Source of the DNA: Brevundimonas albigilva
GTDB taxonomy: Bacteria > Pseudomonadota > Alphaproteobacteria > Caulobacterales > Caulobacteraceae
Assembly: GCF_023503965.1 (NCBI RefSeq)
Contig: NZ_CP097298.1
Coordinates: forward strand, 62,001 to 126,000
Reading direction: 5' to 3'
DNA: 64,000 nucleotides
The notes beneath the pieces are model-generated. The model was not told the DNA's origin. It ran no database searches and saw nothing but the letters and a program-made list of their open reading frames with translations. This document shows positions 27,974 to 38,936 of the stretch, one piece after another; position 1 is the first letter of the stretch, and each line of letters begins with the position of its first letter. Both the position numbers and the translations under genes were made by a program.

Positions 27974-30062
27974 CGGGATCGCCGACCGTGCGCGTCCACG
28001 GTCGGTCGTCCCGCACATCGGCCGTCCACACCGCCCGCCAGCCTGGCGCCGAGCGGTCTCGCCACAGTTCGACGGCCCCGCCCTTCGCCAGATCGACGCC
28101 ATCCAGCACCAATCGATCGCGGCAGGCCGGCGGCAGACCCGGAGCCTCAGCGCGCAGGGCGATCACGGGGGCCGAACGACACAGCTTCTCCAGTTGCGTC
28201 GCATCCGGCGTTCGACGTCCCCACCACAGAGCGACCGGGGCGGCGTCCGCCGTCGGCGGGGCGCAGGAGAACCGCGCGCAGATCCAGTCCGACGGTCGCT
28301 CGATCGGGCTCAGTCCGCGGCGACGCGACCACAGGTCGACCGCATAGGTCCGAACGCCCGGCCGCACGATGACGGCCTGTCGGTCGACCCGGTAGGCGGC
28401 GTTGGTCCCGCCTTCTCCGATCCACAGGTCTGGCGCTGGCGGTCGAGGCCAGATCAGGACGGCCGCCGCCATGGGCAGGCCGGCCCACCGCAGTCGTCCG
28501 GTCCACAGGCACATGAACAGGACGCCGACGAACGCGATGGGCAGGACGAAGTCCGGCGCGCTGGAGACGGATTTGACCGCCCCAGGCAGGCCGGCGGTCC
28601 ATTCCCCGATCGCCAGCATCGTATCGACGCCCCAGCCCGCCACGGCGAGGAAGGGCCCGCCCAGGCCCAGGGGCTCCAGCGCGGCCCCCAGCGCCAGCGC
28701 CGGCATCAGCACGAAGTCCGCGACCGGCGACGTGCCCAGATTGGCGATCAGCCCGTACATGGCGGTCCGATTGAAGTGCTGCATGGCGAAGGGGCCGGTC
28801 GCCATGCCCGCGACCAGGCTGGCCGCCACCGCCGCCGTGATCCAGGTCGCGAACCGCTGCATCGCGACGATGGGCAGGGGCGCGGAAATCTCTCGCGTGC
28901 GCTTCGGCCAGGCCTCCACCAGGGCGATCAGGGCGGCGGTGGCGGCGAAGGACATCTGGAAGCCCGGCGTCATCACCGCCTCGGGCTGGATGAGCAGGAC
29001 CACGAAGGCGGCGACCGCCAGACCGTGCATGGTCACGGCCTGCCGATCCAGCAGAATGGCCAGGAATGCGATGGAGGCGGTGATGGCGGCCCGTTCGGCC
29101 GGGGCGGGCGCGCCGGACACGACCAGATAGGCGCCCACCGCGGCCAGGCCCGCCGCGGCGGCGATCTTCTTGCCCGGCGCCCGCAGGGCCAGCCAGGGCC
29201 AAGCCGCCACGCCCAGCCGCACGGCGAAGAAGACGAAGCCGCCCACGATGGCCATGTGGAGGCCCGAGACCGACAGAATGTGCGCCAGGCCGGAATCGCG
29301 CATCACGTCCAGGTCGGCGCGGCTGATCCAGGTTTCGTGACTGGTGACCATGGCCGCCGCGACCCCGCCGGTGCGCTGGCCCAGCCGCTCCACGATCCGT
29401 TGGGCCAGGGCGTAGCGGGCGGCGTTGATCCGCATCGCCAGTCGAAGCCGCCAGGGCGGTTCCTCAAGCTGGGCCGGGCGGGTGGGCAACAGCGCGAAGG
29501 CGACGCCGCCCATGCCCTGGAAGAAGGCGTTGCGCGCGAAATCGTAGGCGCCCGGGCTGGCCGGCGCGGGCGGCGGGTTCAGGACGGCGAACAGACGGAT
29601 CGGCGCACCGGGCGGCGGCGGTTCGCCCTTGACGGTCGCACGCAACCGCACCGGCGTCGCCTCGGGCGCCAGGCCGCGTATGCGGACGGGGGCGATGACG
29701 ACCCGATGACCGTTCTCGCCGGGGCTGTCGACATCGACGACCCAGCCTTCGATGGTTGTCGGTTCCGTCATCGCCGGCGCGACAGGGGCCGCGACGACGA
29801 GCGTGCGCGCCTTGGCGGCGCACAGCCCAAGGGCGAAATAGGCGGCCAACAGGATGGGCAGCGTCCAGCGGCGCGACAGGCCGGCTCGTCGCGCGGTCAG
29901 CCGCAGCGCGAACGCGGCGCCGCCGGCGACCAGCAGCGGCCACAGCGGAGGCTCGACCCGAAGCGCGAAGTAGGCGGCGCACCCGCCGCCGAAGGCGACC
30001 GGCGTCCACAACCGCCAGCGCAGCGTCTGGGCGTCGACCTCTTGCTTCAGCCACGCCCGCAA
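27954..30062 (-). CDS. comEC: ComEC/Rec2-family DNA uptake channel protein
   Basis: About 702 residues if TTG 30062 is used; no ATG or GTG is available between this point and the divergent gltX start, so the start is uncertain. An N-terminal region with two to three helices and an OB-like part ([19 protein letters not shown]) leads into the Competence domain with [34 protein letters not shown] and [18 protein letters not shown]. ComEC carries single-stranded DNA across the inner membrane. The C-terminal part ([15 protein letters not shown] onward) looks like a worn-down metallo-beta-lactamase domain without its HxHxDH motif. Confidence 0.85.
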   Translation of the reverse strand: MRAWLKQEVDAQTLRWRLWTPVAFGGGCAAYFALRVEPPLWPLLVAGGAAFALRLTARRAGLSRRWTLPILLAAYFALGLCAAKARTLVVAAPVAPAMTEPTTIEGWVVDVDSPGENGHRVVIAPVRIRGLAPEATPVRLRATVKGEPPPPGAPIRLFAVLNPPPAPASPGAYDFARNAFFQGMGGVAFALLPTRPAQLEEPPWRLRLAMRINAARYALAQRIVERLGQRTGGVAAAMVTSHETWISRADLDVMRDSGLAHILSVSGLHMAIVGGFVFFAVRLGVAAWPWLALRAPGKKIAAAAGLAAVGAYLVVSGAPAPAERAAITASIAFLAILLDRQAVTMHGLAVAAFVVLLIQPEAVMTPGFQMSFAATAALIALVEAWPKRTREISAPLPIVAMQRFATWITAAVAASLVAGMATGPFAMQHFNRTAMYGLIANLGTSPVADFVLMPALALGAALEPLGLGGPFLAVAGWGVDTMLAIGEWTAGLPGAVKSVSSAPDFVLPIAFVGVLFMCLWTGRLRWAGLPMAAAVLIWPRPPAPDLWIGEGGTNAAYRVDRQAVIVRPGVRTYAVDLWSRRRGLSPIERPSDWICARFSCAPPTADAAPVALWWGRRTPDATQLEKLCRSAPVIALRAEAPGLPPACRDRLVLDGVDLAKGGAVELWRDRSAPGWRAVWTADVRDDRPWTRTVGDPVSGSDG

Positions 30063-30128
30063 TCGGGCCAGGGGGTAGGCTTTGCCGCGACGGGGTTTAT
30101 AAGGGCCTCGCTTACGGACCCCTCCCCC

Positions 30129-31542
30129 ATGACCTCCCCCTCCTCCACCGTCGTCACGCGCTTCGCCCCCTCGCCGACCGGCTACCTCCACATAGGAGGC
30201 GCTCGCACGGCGCTTTTCAACTGGCTGTATGCGCGCGCACACGGCGGACGTTTCCTGATCCGCGTCGAGGACACCGACCGGGAACGCTCGACCGAGGCCG
30301 CCGTGAAGGCGATCTTCGACGGTCTGAGTTGGCTGGAACTGTTCGGCGACGAGGAACCCGTCTTCCAGTTCGCCCGCGCCGATCGGCATCGCGAGGTGGT
30401 CGATCAGCTGCTGGAGTCGGGCCACGCCTACCGCGACTTCACCTCGGCCGAGGAGACCGGGCGTCTGCGCGACGCCGCCAAGGCCGAAAAGCGCGCCTTC
30501 GAGTCGCCCTGGCGCGACCGGGAGCCGACGGTCGATGATCTGGCCCTGCCCCACGTCGTGCGTTTCCGGCGCCCGCTGGCGACGACCGTCACCGTGGCCG
30601 ACCAGGTCCAGGGCGACGTCAGCTGGTCGACCGAGGATCTGGACGACCTTGTCCTGCTGCGCTCCGACGGCGCGCCGACCTACAACCTGGCCGTCGTCGT
30701 GGACGATCACGACATGGGCGTCACGCACGTCATTCGCGGCGACGACCACCTGAACAACGCCGCCCGCCAGAGCCTGATCTACGACGCCCTGGGCTGGACG
30801 CGGCCGACCTTCGCCCACATCCCCCTGATCCACGGCCCGGACGGCGCCAAGCTGAGCAAGCGGCACGGGGCCCAGGCGGTCCATGAGTACGCCGAGATGG
30901 GCTATCTGCCCGAGGCGATGCGCAACTACCTGGCCCGCCTGGGCTGGTCGCACGGCGACGACGAACTGTTCAGCGACGAACAGGCCATCGCCTGGTTCGA
31001 TTTCAAGGGCGTCGGCAAGGCCCGCCCGGCTGGACTTCGACAAGCTGGCGCACGTCAACGCCCACTGGCTGCGGCTGGCCGAGGACGAACGTCTGGCCAA
31101 GCTGGCGCTGGACGTGCACCTGGCGCGCGGCCACGCCCTGCGCGAGGACGACGAAGGCCGCCTTCAGCGCGCCCTGCCCTTCGTCAAGGATCGCGCCAAG
31201 ACGGTCCTGGACCTGGCCGACCAGACGGCGTTCGTCCTGAAGTCGCGGCCTCTGGCGCCCGACGAAAAGGGTCAGGCGCTGCTTAGCGGCGAGACGCTGG
31301 ACCGCCTGGGACGATTGCGCCACCGGCTCGCCCTGTTCCAGTCCTGGGACGTGTTCGCCCTGGAGGCCGAACTCAAGGCCTTCGCCGAGGACGAGGGCGT
31401 CGGCTTCGGCAAGATCGGCCCGCCGATGCGCGCCGCGCTTACCGCCGGGTCAACTTCGCCCGACATCGCCAGAACTTTGGCCGCCCTTGGGCGCGACGAA
31501 AGTCTCGGGCGCTTGGATGATGCGTTGCAACAGACTAAGTGA
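30129..31542 (+). pseudogene. gltX: Glutamyl-tRNA synthetase, frame broken by a two-base loss in a C run
   Basis: Class I synthetase charging tRNA-Glu. The ATG is at 30129. The catalytic HIGH-type motif is [14 protein letters not shown], the KMSKS equivalent [11 protein letters not shown], and VRFRRP, QGDVSW and [16 protein letters not shown] are family blocks. After [10 protein letters not shown] the frame changes: at 31021-31023 only three C follow AAGG where five would keep the frame and give [20 protein letters not shown]. The C-terminal anticodon-binding part then runs to 31542. Repaired length is 471 residues, normal for GltX. An essential gene, so an assembly error is most likely. Confidence 0.93.
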
Positions 31543-31608
31543 CACCCACAAACCAAAGAGCGCCCGACGCCTCCCCGCGCCCGGACGTCATATTGCAAAG
31601 GGGCATTG

Positions 31609-32901
<1,293 letters not shown>

Positions 32902-32924
32902 TCCTCTCGCCGGTCTATGGATTG

Positions 32925-32960
32925 AAAGGACGCCGGGTTCGCCCCGGCGTCCTTTTTGTT
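32925..32960 (+). terminator. Rho-independent terminator after gltA
   Basis: GGACGCCGGG (32928-32937) pairs with CCCGGCGTCC (32943-32952) around TTCGC and is followed by TTTTTGTT. It also lies just past the stop of the convergent FUSC gene. Confidence 0.85.
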
Positions 32961-32965
32961 TGGCC

Positions 32966-33955
32966 TCAGGCCAGATGCAGATCGACGAACCGCTCGCTCA
33001 GGTCATCCAGGTCGCGGAACATGTGGGCCAGGCCGATGGCCGCCGCTCCGCGCGCGATGTCGCCGGCGTCCTCGGCCGGCCCCAGCGCCAGGGCGACGTC
33101 AGGCTGGCCCAGCGCGTCGCCAGGATGGCCGCGCGACAACGCCTCCAGACGCGCCACGGCCCTTTCGGCGGCGGTCTTCCACGGCCCCAGCCGCGGCCCC
33201 GCGTCCTCCGTCTGGAACCCGCGCCCCAGGATGACGATGTCGCTGCGAACCCGCCAGAACGCCCGCACCAGGGCGGCGCGATCCGCCGTCTCGCGCTGCG
33301 GGCCGGGAAGGTCGATCACGTTCTTGGCCGCCTGCCCCAGCGTATCCAGCCGCCGCTTCAGATCGGTGTGCCGCCGCGCGATCTCGGCGGCGTTCGCGGG
33401 GTCGCTATCCAGCACCAGTCCCAGCAGGGCCGCCGCCTCGGCCGCCGCGTCGCGCGCCTGCAGTCGAAACGTCTGGCGCGCGTGGCGAGGAAACAGCAGC
33501 AGGATGGAGACCACCCCGACGCCGCTGCCGACCAGGATCTCCAGCATCCGGTCCAGGGCCAGGGAGGCCGGACCGTCCGGCCCCGCCCCGCCGGCGATGA
33601 CGATCGCGGCCGTGACCGGCGCGACCTTCAGCCAGGGCCGGCCCGCGCCGAAGAACGCCAGGATCGCCGTGGCCAGCGCGATCGCTCCCGCCAGGCCCGC
33701 CATGCCTTCCGGCCGGATAAAGGCCACGGCCGCGCCGAGCACGGCGCCGGTTGCGGTTCCGATCGCCCGGTCCCGCGCCACCGTCAGCACGCCGCCGCCG
33801 ACGCTGGCCTGGATCACCACGATGGCCGAGATCACGCTCCAGTAGGGGTGCGGCAGACCCAGCGCCGTCGCCAGATAAAGCGCCGCGCCCGCGCCGGCCG
33901 CCATCTGCAGGGCCGCCCGCGCCTCCGCCGCCCTGCGCGGACTCAGCCCCCGCAT
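32966..33955 (-). CDS. FUSC-family inner-membrane protein (putative aromatic acid exporter)
   Basis: 329 residues. The N-terminal half has about six transmembrane helices in the FUSC pattern, with HPYWSVISAIVVIQASVGG, RAIGTATGAVLGAAVAF and LLLFPRHARQTFRLQ; the C-terminal half is a soluble helical region. FUSC proteins, such as AaeB and YccS, are linked to export of aromatic carboxylic acids or other small molecules. This copy is about half the size of AaeB. The substrate is unknown. Its stop converges on the gltA terminator. Confidence 0.82.
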   Translation of the reverse strand: MRGLSPRRAAEARAALQMAAGAGAALYLATALGLPHPYWSVISAIVVIQASVGGGVLTVARDRAIGTATGAVLGAAVAFIRPEGMAGLAGAIALATAILAFFGAGRPWLKVAPVTAAIVIAGGAGPDGPASLALDRMLEILVGSGVGVVSILLLFPRHARQTFRLQARDAAAEAAALLGLVLDSDPANAAEIARRHTDLKRRLDTLGQAAKNVIDLPGPQRETADRAALVRAFWRVRSDIVILGRGFQTEDAGPRLGPWKTAAERAVARLEALSRGHPGDALGQPDVALALGPAEDAGDIARGAAAIGLAHMFRDLDDLSERFVDLHLA

Positions 33956-34031
33956 GGCGCCGTCCTCCTGTCGTCGTCGATCGTCATCCGTGCAAGATGC
34001 AGCCTGTCGCGCCGAAAGGCCACCGAACGGC

Positions 34032-35200
34032 TCAGGCGCGCGCCTTGTCCGCCACCACGCGCAGCACGGCGTCGGCAGCCAGTTGCGACGGATCGGCGCG
34101 GCCCCGGCCCATCAGGTTCAGCGCCTCGGTCTGGCGGCGGGCCTGTTCGGCGGCGGCCTGGGGGTCGCGAAGCAGCCGCCCCACGGCCTGGGCCAGCGTC
34201 GGGGGTCGGCGTCGCCTTGAATGAACTCTGGGGCGATCCGCTGGTCCGCGGCGATATTGAACAGGGTGATGTGCCTGGCCGTCACCAGCCGCTTCATCAA
34301 GGCGTAGCTCAGGCCGTCGATCCGATAGGCGATGACCATGGGCGCGCCGGCCAGGGCCAGTTCGGTGGAGACGGTGCCGCTGGTGGCCAAGGCGGCCGTG
34401 GCGGCCTTCATCGCATCGTATTTCTCGTCCTCGCGGACCAGATGCACGCGCATCGGCCAGGCCGACACCCGACCCGAGACGTCGTCGGCCACCGTCCCCG
34501 CCGCCACTACGGCGACCTCGAGATCGGGCAAGCCCGCCTTCAGCGTCCGCACCGTCGCCTCGTAGACCGGCGTCATGCGCCGCACCTCGCTGGGACGGCT
34601 CCCCGGCAGCACCAGAAGCAGGGGCGCATTCGCCGCAACGCCGTGCCGGGCCCTGAACGCCGCGCCGTCCGCCCCGCCCATGTCGACGTGAAGGGCCGAT
34701 GAGCCCACCACGGTCGTCGCCAGGCCTTCCCGCTCGAACCAGGGCGCGTCGAAGGCGTAGAGCGCCAGCAGGTGGTCCACGGCGCCGGCCAGGGTCCGGG
34801 CGCGGCCCGGGCGGGACGCCCAGACCTGCGGCCCGACATATTTGATCAGAGGAATATGCGGCTGGGCGGCGCGGATCGCCTTGGCGACCCGCACGGTGAA
34901 ACCCCAGCTGTCGATCAGCACCACGGCGTCGGGCTTTTCGCGCGCCGCCAGGGCGGCCGTCTGCTCGACCCGGCGCTTGACCTTGCCATAGGCGCGCAGG
35001 CCCTCGACCCAGCCCAGGATGGACAGTTCGGCGATGTCGAAGGGGCTGTCGACGCCTTCCGCCGCCATGCGCGGACCGCCGACGCCGACGAAGGTCACGT
35101 CGTCCCCCAGCCGCGCCTTCAGCGCCTTGGCCAGGCCGGCGCCCAGGGCGTCGCCCGACGCCTCGGCTGCGACCAGCATGATCTTCAGCGGCCGGCTCAT
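34032..35200 (-). pseudogene. lpxB: Lipid-A-disaccharide synthase, frame broken by a one-base loss in a G/C run
   Basis: Joins UDP-diacylglucosamine and lipid X to form the lipid A disaccharide. Start ATG 35200 (MSRPLKIMLVAAEASGDALG). Family blocks: GVGGPRMAAEGVDS, YVGPQVWASRPGRA, LPGSRPSEVRRM and TSGTVSTELALAGAPMV. After IAPEFIQGDADP the frame shifts. The plus strand has five G at 34201-34205; a sixth would restore DADPPTLAQAVGRLL and the C-terminus LRVVADKARA, giving 389 residues. Its ATG overlaps the lpxI stop by four bases. Essential, so an assembly indel is likely. Confidence 0.93.
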
Positions 35201-36033
35201 CGCGTCTCGCCCCAGACGAACAGGCCCAGGCGGTCGGCGGTCTCAATGACGGCGGGACGGTCGATCAGGATCAGGCGCCCCGAAACGCCGCCGACGCCGG
35301 CCAGCCCCGCGCGGGCGGCGTTCTCGAGGGTGCGCGGGCCGATGACGGGCATGTCGACGCGCAGGTCCTGGATCGGCTTGGGCGCCTTTCCCAGCGCGCC
35401 CCTGGCCTGGCCGGGCCTGCCGCGCAGGTCGGCCGGCAGAGCCGCCACGCGGTCCAGCATCGCATCGGTGCCTTCCTGCGCCTCGACCGCCAGGACCAGG
35501 CCGTCGCAAACGACTGCGCCTTGGCCGATATCAAATTCTCCTGATTTTTCCGCGATATGAAGCGCCTTCTTCAGGTCCGACATCTGTTCGGCCGTCGGCG
35601 TCACGGCGCCCAGCGCGCCCGCAGGCAGGGTCTCGCCCCCCAGGATGTCGTCGGCGCCCTCGACGGCGAAACCTTCCGCCTCGAACACCGAGAGGATCTT
35701 CCTCAGCAGGGCGTCGTCGCCCTTGGCCGCCGCCGCCACGATGCCGGGAAGCAGGGACGCGCCCTTAAGGTCCGGCTTCAAGGTCTTGAAATCGGGGCGG
35801 TTCACGATCCCCGCCAGACAGACCGCGGCGCAGCCGCTTCTTTTCAGCGCCTTCAGGATCGCGCCGATCTGGGCCATGCCGAAGTCGTCGCCCGGCCAAC
35901 GCGTCAGGTGCGGATCGGCGAACCCTTCCAACCGCACGACATACAGGTCGCGCCCTTCCGCATCGCAGCGCTGGGCCACGGCCTGGGGCAGGTCGCCGCC
36001 GCCGGCGATCAGGCCCAGCTTCGGCCGGGTCAT
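35197..36033 (-). CDS. lpxI: UDP-2,3-diacylglucosamine pyrophosphatase, LpxI type
   Basis: 278 residues (DUF1009). Removes UMP to make lipid X, by attack on the alpha phosphate, replacing LpxH in most alphaproteobacteria. The N-terminus MTRPKLGLIAGGGDLPQAVA, the middle block VNRPDFKTLKPDLKGASLLP, and the C-terminal QGAVVCDGLVLAVEAQEGTD and PVIGPRTLENAARAGL are characteristic. It overlaps lpxA and lpxB by four bases each, the usual lpxA-lpxI-lpxB order. Confidence 0.95.
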   Translation of the reverse strand: MTRPKLGLIAGGGDLPQAVAQRCDAEGRDLYVVRLEGFADPHLTRWPGDDFGMAQIGAILKALKRSGCAAVCLAGIVNRPDFKTLKPDLKGASLLPGIVAAAAKGDDALLRKILSVFEAEGFAVEGADDILGGETLPAGALGAVTPTAEQMSDLKKALHIAEKSGEFDIGQGAVVCDGLVLAVEAQEGTDAMLDRVAALPADLRGRPGQARGALGKAPKPIQDLRVDMPVIGPRTLENAARAGLAGVGGVSGRLILIDRPAVIETADRLGLFVWGETR

Positions 36034-36818
36034 TCGGCGTTCGGCAGGCACAGCGGTCGCCGCCCGCCCTCGCGGATGAAGGTGACGATCTCGACGATCT
36101 CGGGCAGGTCGGCATAGCGCTCGGCCACGCCGTCGATGCGTCCGGCGAACTCGCCCTCGCCCTCGAACAGTTCGCGATAGGCGGCCAGCAGACGGCGGAT
36201 CTGGTCCTTGCCATAGCCCTTGCGCTTCAGACCGATCAGGTTCAGGCCGCGCAGCCGCGCATGGTTGCCCCACGCCGAACCATAGGGGATGACGTCGCGC
36301 GTCACCGCCGCCAGGCCGCCGATGATGGCGCCCTGCCCCACGCGGCCGTTCTGGTGCACTGCGCACAGCCCGCCCAGGAAGACCTTGTCCCCGACCTGGG
36401 CGTGACCGCCCAGGGTGGCGTTGTTGGCCATGACGACATTGTCGCCGACCACGCAGTCGTGCCCGACGTGAGCGCCGGTCATGAACAGGTTGTGGGAGCC
36501 GACGCGCGTCACGCCCGTCCCTTGCGGCGTGCCGCGATTGAAGGTGCAGTGCTCGCGGATCAGGTTGTTCTGGCCGATCTCGAGGCGGACCGGCTCGCCC
36601 TTGTATCCGTTGTGCTGCGGGTCGCCGCCGACGGCGGCGAACGGATGGATGACCGTTCCGGCCCCGACCGTCGTATCCTGCTGGATCACCACGTGGCTGA
36701 CCAGTCGGACGCCCTCGCGCAGCGTCACGTTCGGCCCGACCGTGCACCACGGCCCGACCTCGACCCCGTCGGCCAGGGTCGCGGAGGCGTCGATCAGGGC
36801 GGTCGGGTGGATGGTCAT
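36030..36818 (-). CDS. lpxA: UDP-N-acetylglucosamine acyltransferase
   Basis: 262 residues. First step of lipid A synthesis: transfers a hydroxyacyl chain from ACP to O3 of UDP-GlcNAc. The left-handed beta-helix shows hexapeptide repeats from IHPTALIDASATLADG through FMTGAHVGHDCVVGDN, where the catalytic His is in GAHVGHDC, and the C-terminal helical cap holds LRGLNLIGLKRKGY. The start overlaps the fabZ stop by one base. Confidence 0.96.
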   Translation of the reverse strand: MTIHPTALIDASATLADGVEVGPWCTVGPNVTLREGVRLVSHVVIQQDTTVGAGTVIHPFAAVGGDPQHNGYKGEPVRLEIGQNNLIREHCTFNRGTPQGTGVTRVGSHNLFMTGAHVGHDCVVGDNVVMANNATLGGHAQVGDKVFLGGLCAVHQNGRVGQGAIIGGLAAVTRDVIPYGSAWGNHARLRGLNLIGLKRKGYGKDQIRRLLAAYRELFEGEGEFAGRIDGVAERYADLPEIVEIVTFIREGGRRPLCLPNAE

Positions 36819-37282
36819 CAGGCGGCGGGCTCCGCCACCGTCACGACCATGGCCATGAACTCGGCCTCGGCCGCCAGCTTGCCGTCGATGAAGGTCTCGC
36901 CGCGGAACTTGTAGGCGTCGCCGCGCGCCTTGATGACCTTGACCTCCATGCGCAGCTGGTCGCCCGGCCGCGCGGGCTTGCGGAACCGCACGCCGTCGAT
37001 CGACATGAACATGATGACCTTGTCCGCCACGGCGACATCCAGCGTCTTGGACATCAGCAGCGCCCCGGTCTGGGCCATGGCTTCCACGATCAGGACGCCC
37101 GGCATGACGGGATCGATCGGGAAATGGCCGGGAAAGAAGGGCTCGTTATGGCTGACGTTCTTGATGCCGACGATCGACGTCGCCGGCACGAAGGCCTCGG
37201 CCTTGTCGACCAGCAGGAACGGGTAGCGGTGCGGCAGCCGCCGCATCACCTCGGCGTAGTCGATATTGACGGTCTCGCTCAT
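36818..37282 (-). CDS. fabZ: 3-hydroxyacyl-ACP dehydratase FabZ
   Basis: 154 residues, hotdog fold. Dehydrates 3-hydroxyacyl-ACP in fatty acid synthesis. [32 protein letters not shown] with the catalytic His, and [12 protein letters not shown] with the catalytic Glu are diagnostic. Sits between lpxD and lpxA as in many proteobacteria, overlapping lpxD by four bases (ATGA). Confidence 0.96.
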   Translation of the reverse strand: MSETVNIDYAEVMRRLPHRYPFLLVDKAEAFVPATSIVGIKNVSHNEPFFPGHFPIDPVMPGVLIVEAMAQTGALLMSKTLDVAVADKVIMFMSIDGVRFRKPARPGDQLRMEVKVIKARGDAYKFRGETFIDGKLAAEAEFMAMVVTVAEPAA

Positions 37283-38292
37283 GATTCCCTCGGCCCCTTC
37301 CTGGAAGCGGCCTGTTTGGCGAGCCAGACCGTCTCGCGCAAGAACTGACGGATCGGGCGCGCGGGATAGCCCGACCAGGTCTCGCCCGCCGGAATGTCGG
37401 CCAGAACGCCGGCGCCAGCCGCGACGCGCGCGCCTTCGCCGATGGTGATGTGGTCGCCGATGCCCGCCTTGCCGCCGAAGATGACATTGTCGCCCACCGT
37501 GACAGAGCCCGAAATGCCGGTGTTTGCGACCAGCAGGCAGTTGCGTCCGATGACGCAGTTGTGGCCGACCATCACCAGGTTGTCGATCTTGGTGTTCTCG
37601 CCGATCACCGTGTCGTCGTAGGCGCCCCGGTCGATGCAGCTGTTGGCGCCGACGGTCACGCCGTCCTGCAGGATCACGCGACCGAGCTGGGGAATGTCCA
37701 TCACGCCAGTGGCGGTCCCGGTGGCGCCGAAGCCCGCCTCGCCGATGCGGGCGCCGGCGTACAGCTTCACCCGGTCTCCGATCAGGGCGAAGCCCACGCT
37801 GACGTTCGAGCCGATGACGCAGTCGCGGCCGATCTGCACGCCCGGACCGATGACCGTATTGGCCCCGATGCGCGATCCGCGACCGATGCGGACGCCCTGG
37901 CCCAGGATGACGCCCGGCTCGATCACCAAGGTGTCGTCTTCCGCGGCCTCCGACGCCGACGCTGCGCGATCCAGCGCGATGGTTCGATGAAGCATCGCGG
38001 ACGCCTGGGCCCAGGCGGCCTGGGGCGTGCGGTGCGAAATGACCGCCGATCCCGACGGCGCGGCGGCGACCGCCTCGGCCGGCGTGATCACGCAGTCGGC
38101 GCGGGTCTCGGCCAAGGCCTTGGCGAACTTGCGGTCGCCGAGAAACGCGATCGCGCCCTCGCCCGCGGAGGACAAGGGCGCGACGGAACGCACCATCCGC
38201 TCCCCGCCCCTTTCGACCGTTCCGCCCACCCTCGCCGCCAGGTCGGCGACGCTCAGCGGCGACAGGGTCTCGAAGAAGCGGGGATCGGGCAT
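37279..38292 (-). CDS. lpxD: UDP-3-O-(3-hydroxyacyl)glucosamine N-acyltransferase
   Basis: 337 residues. Adds the N-linked acyl chain in lipid A synthesis. The N-terminal uridine-binding domain (about residues 1-110, with [15 protein letters not shown]) precedes a hexapeptide beta-helix with [17 protein letters not shown] and [15 protein letters not shown], where the conserved His lies. Ends [16 protein letters not shown]. Five bases separate it from skp. Confidence 0.96.
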   Translation of the reverse strand: MPDPRFFETLSPLSVADLAARVGGTVERGGERMVRSVAPLSSAGEGAIAFLGDRKFAKALAETRADCVITPAEAVAAAPSGSAVISHRTPQAAWAQASAMLHRTIALDRAASASEAAEDDTLVIEPGVILGQGVRIGRGSRIGANTVIGPGVQIGRDCVIGSNVSVGFALIGDRVKLYAGARIGEAGFGATGTATGVMDIPQLGRVILQDGVTVGANSCIDRGAYDDTVIGENTKIDNLVMVGHNCVIGRNCLLVANTGISGSVTVGDNVIFGGKAGIGDHITIGEGARVAAGAGVLADIPAGETWSGYPARPIRQFLRETVWLAKQAASRKGPRES

Positions 38293-38297
38293 CGGCC

Positions 38298-38903
38298 TTA
38301 GTTGGCCGCGGCCGGCTGTTGCTGCTGCTGGGCCGGAACGGCCATGCGGTTGAAGCTCAGCGTCGGCAGGGCGGTGTTCAGGCGCTGGATGACCAGGTCC
38401 GTCACGTCATGGGCCGGGTTCATCATGAAGACGCTTTCGCGGTCCAGCATCAGGCCGCAGCCGCGCTCTTGATAGACCTGCACCAGGATCGGCGAGACCG
38501 CCTCGGTGATCGCCTGGCGCTGCATGGCCAGGGTGTAGCGCAGTTCGTTCTCGCGGGTGGCTTCCAGCTGCTGGGCCTCCTGGGCGCGCTGTTGCAGGGC
38601 CTGGCGGCGGCGGTTCAGTTCATCGGGCTGCAGGGTGGAGCCCGAGGTCTGGAGCTGCTGGGCCTCGGTCTGAAGCGCGGTGGCGTAAGGCTGCAGTTCG
38701 GTCTGCACTTCCTGGGCCAGCTGCTGCATCCGCGTTTCCACGGCCTGGCCGACCGACGACTGCGCGAACAGGCGGGCGTTGTGATAGACGCAGACGCCGG
38801 GGATCTGCGGTCCCGGGTTCTGGGGCGTGGTCGCCTGCTGGGCCGAAGCGGCCGTGGCGATGAGGGAAGCAGCCGCGGCAGCGGCGATGGCGATGGTCTT
38901 CAT
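38298..38903 (-). CDS. skp: OmpH/Skp-family periplasmic chaperone
   Basis: 201 residues. A signal peptide (residues 1-21, ending ATAASAQ) precedes a Gln/Ala-rich, strongly coiled-coil central part (about residues 50-130) of the kind that forms Skp tentacles; the C-terminal part [14 protein letters not shown] is typical of alphaproteobacterial OmpH. Skp holds unfolded outer-membrane proteins for BamA, whose gene is 33 bases upstream on the same strand. A Gln-rich tail ([10 protein letters not shown]) ends it. Confidence 0.9.
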   Translation of the reverse strand: MKTIAIAAAAAASLIATAASAQQATTPQNPGPQIPGVCVYHNARLFAQSSVGQAVETRMQQLAQEVQTELQPYATALQTEAQQLQTSGSTLQPDELNRRRQALQQRAQEAQQLEATRENELRYTLAMQRQAITEAVSPILVQVYQERGCGLMLDRESVFMMNPAHDVTDLVIQRLNTALPTLSFNRMAVPAQQQQQPAAAN

Positions 38904-38936
38904 GGTCTTCCTCGTGCGGTCTGACAGGCGCCGCGA

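Noticed and set aside
30129..31542. gltX as two separate short genes
   Set aside because: The two parts join into one full-length family protein after repair of a C run; neither half has its own start signals.
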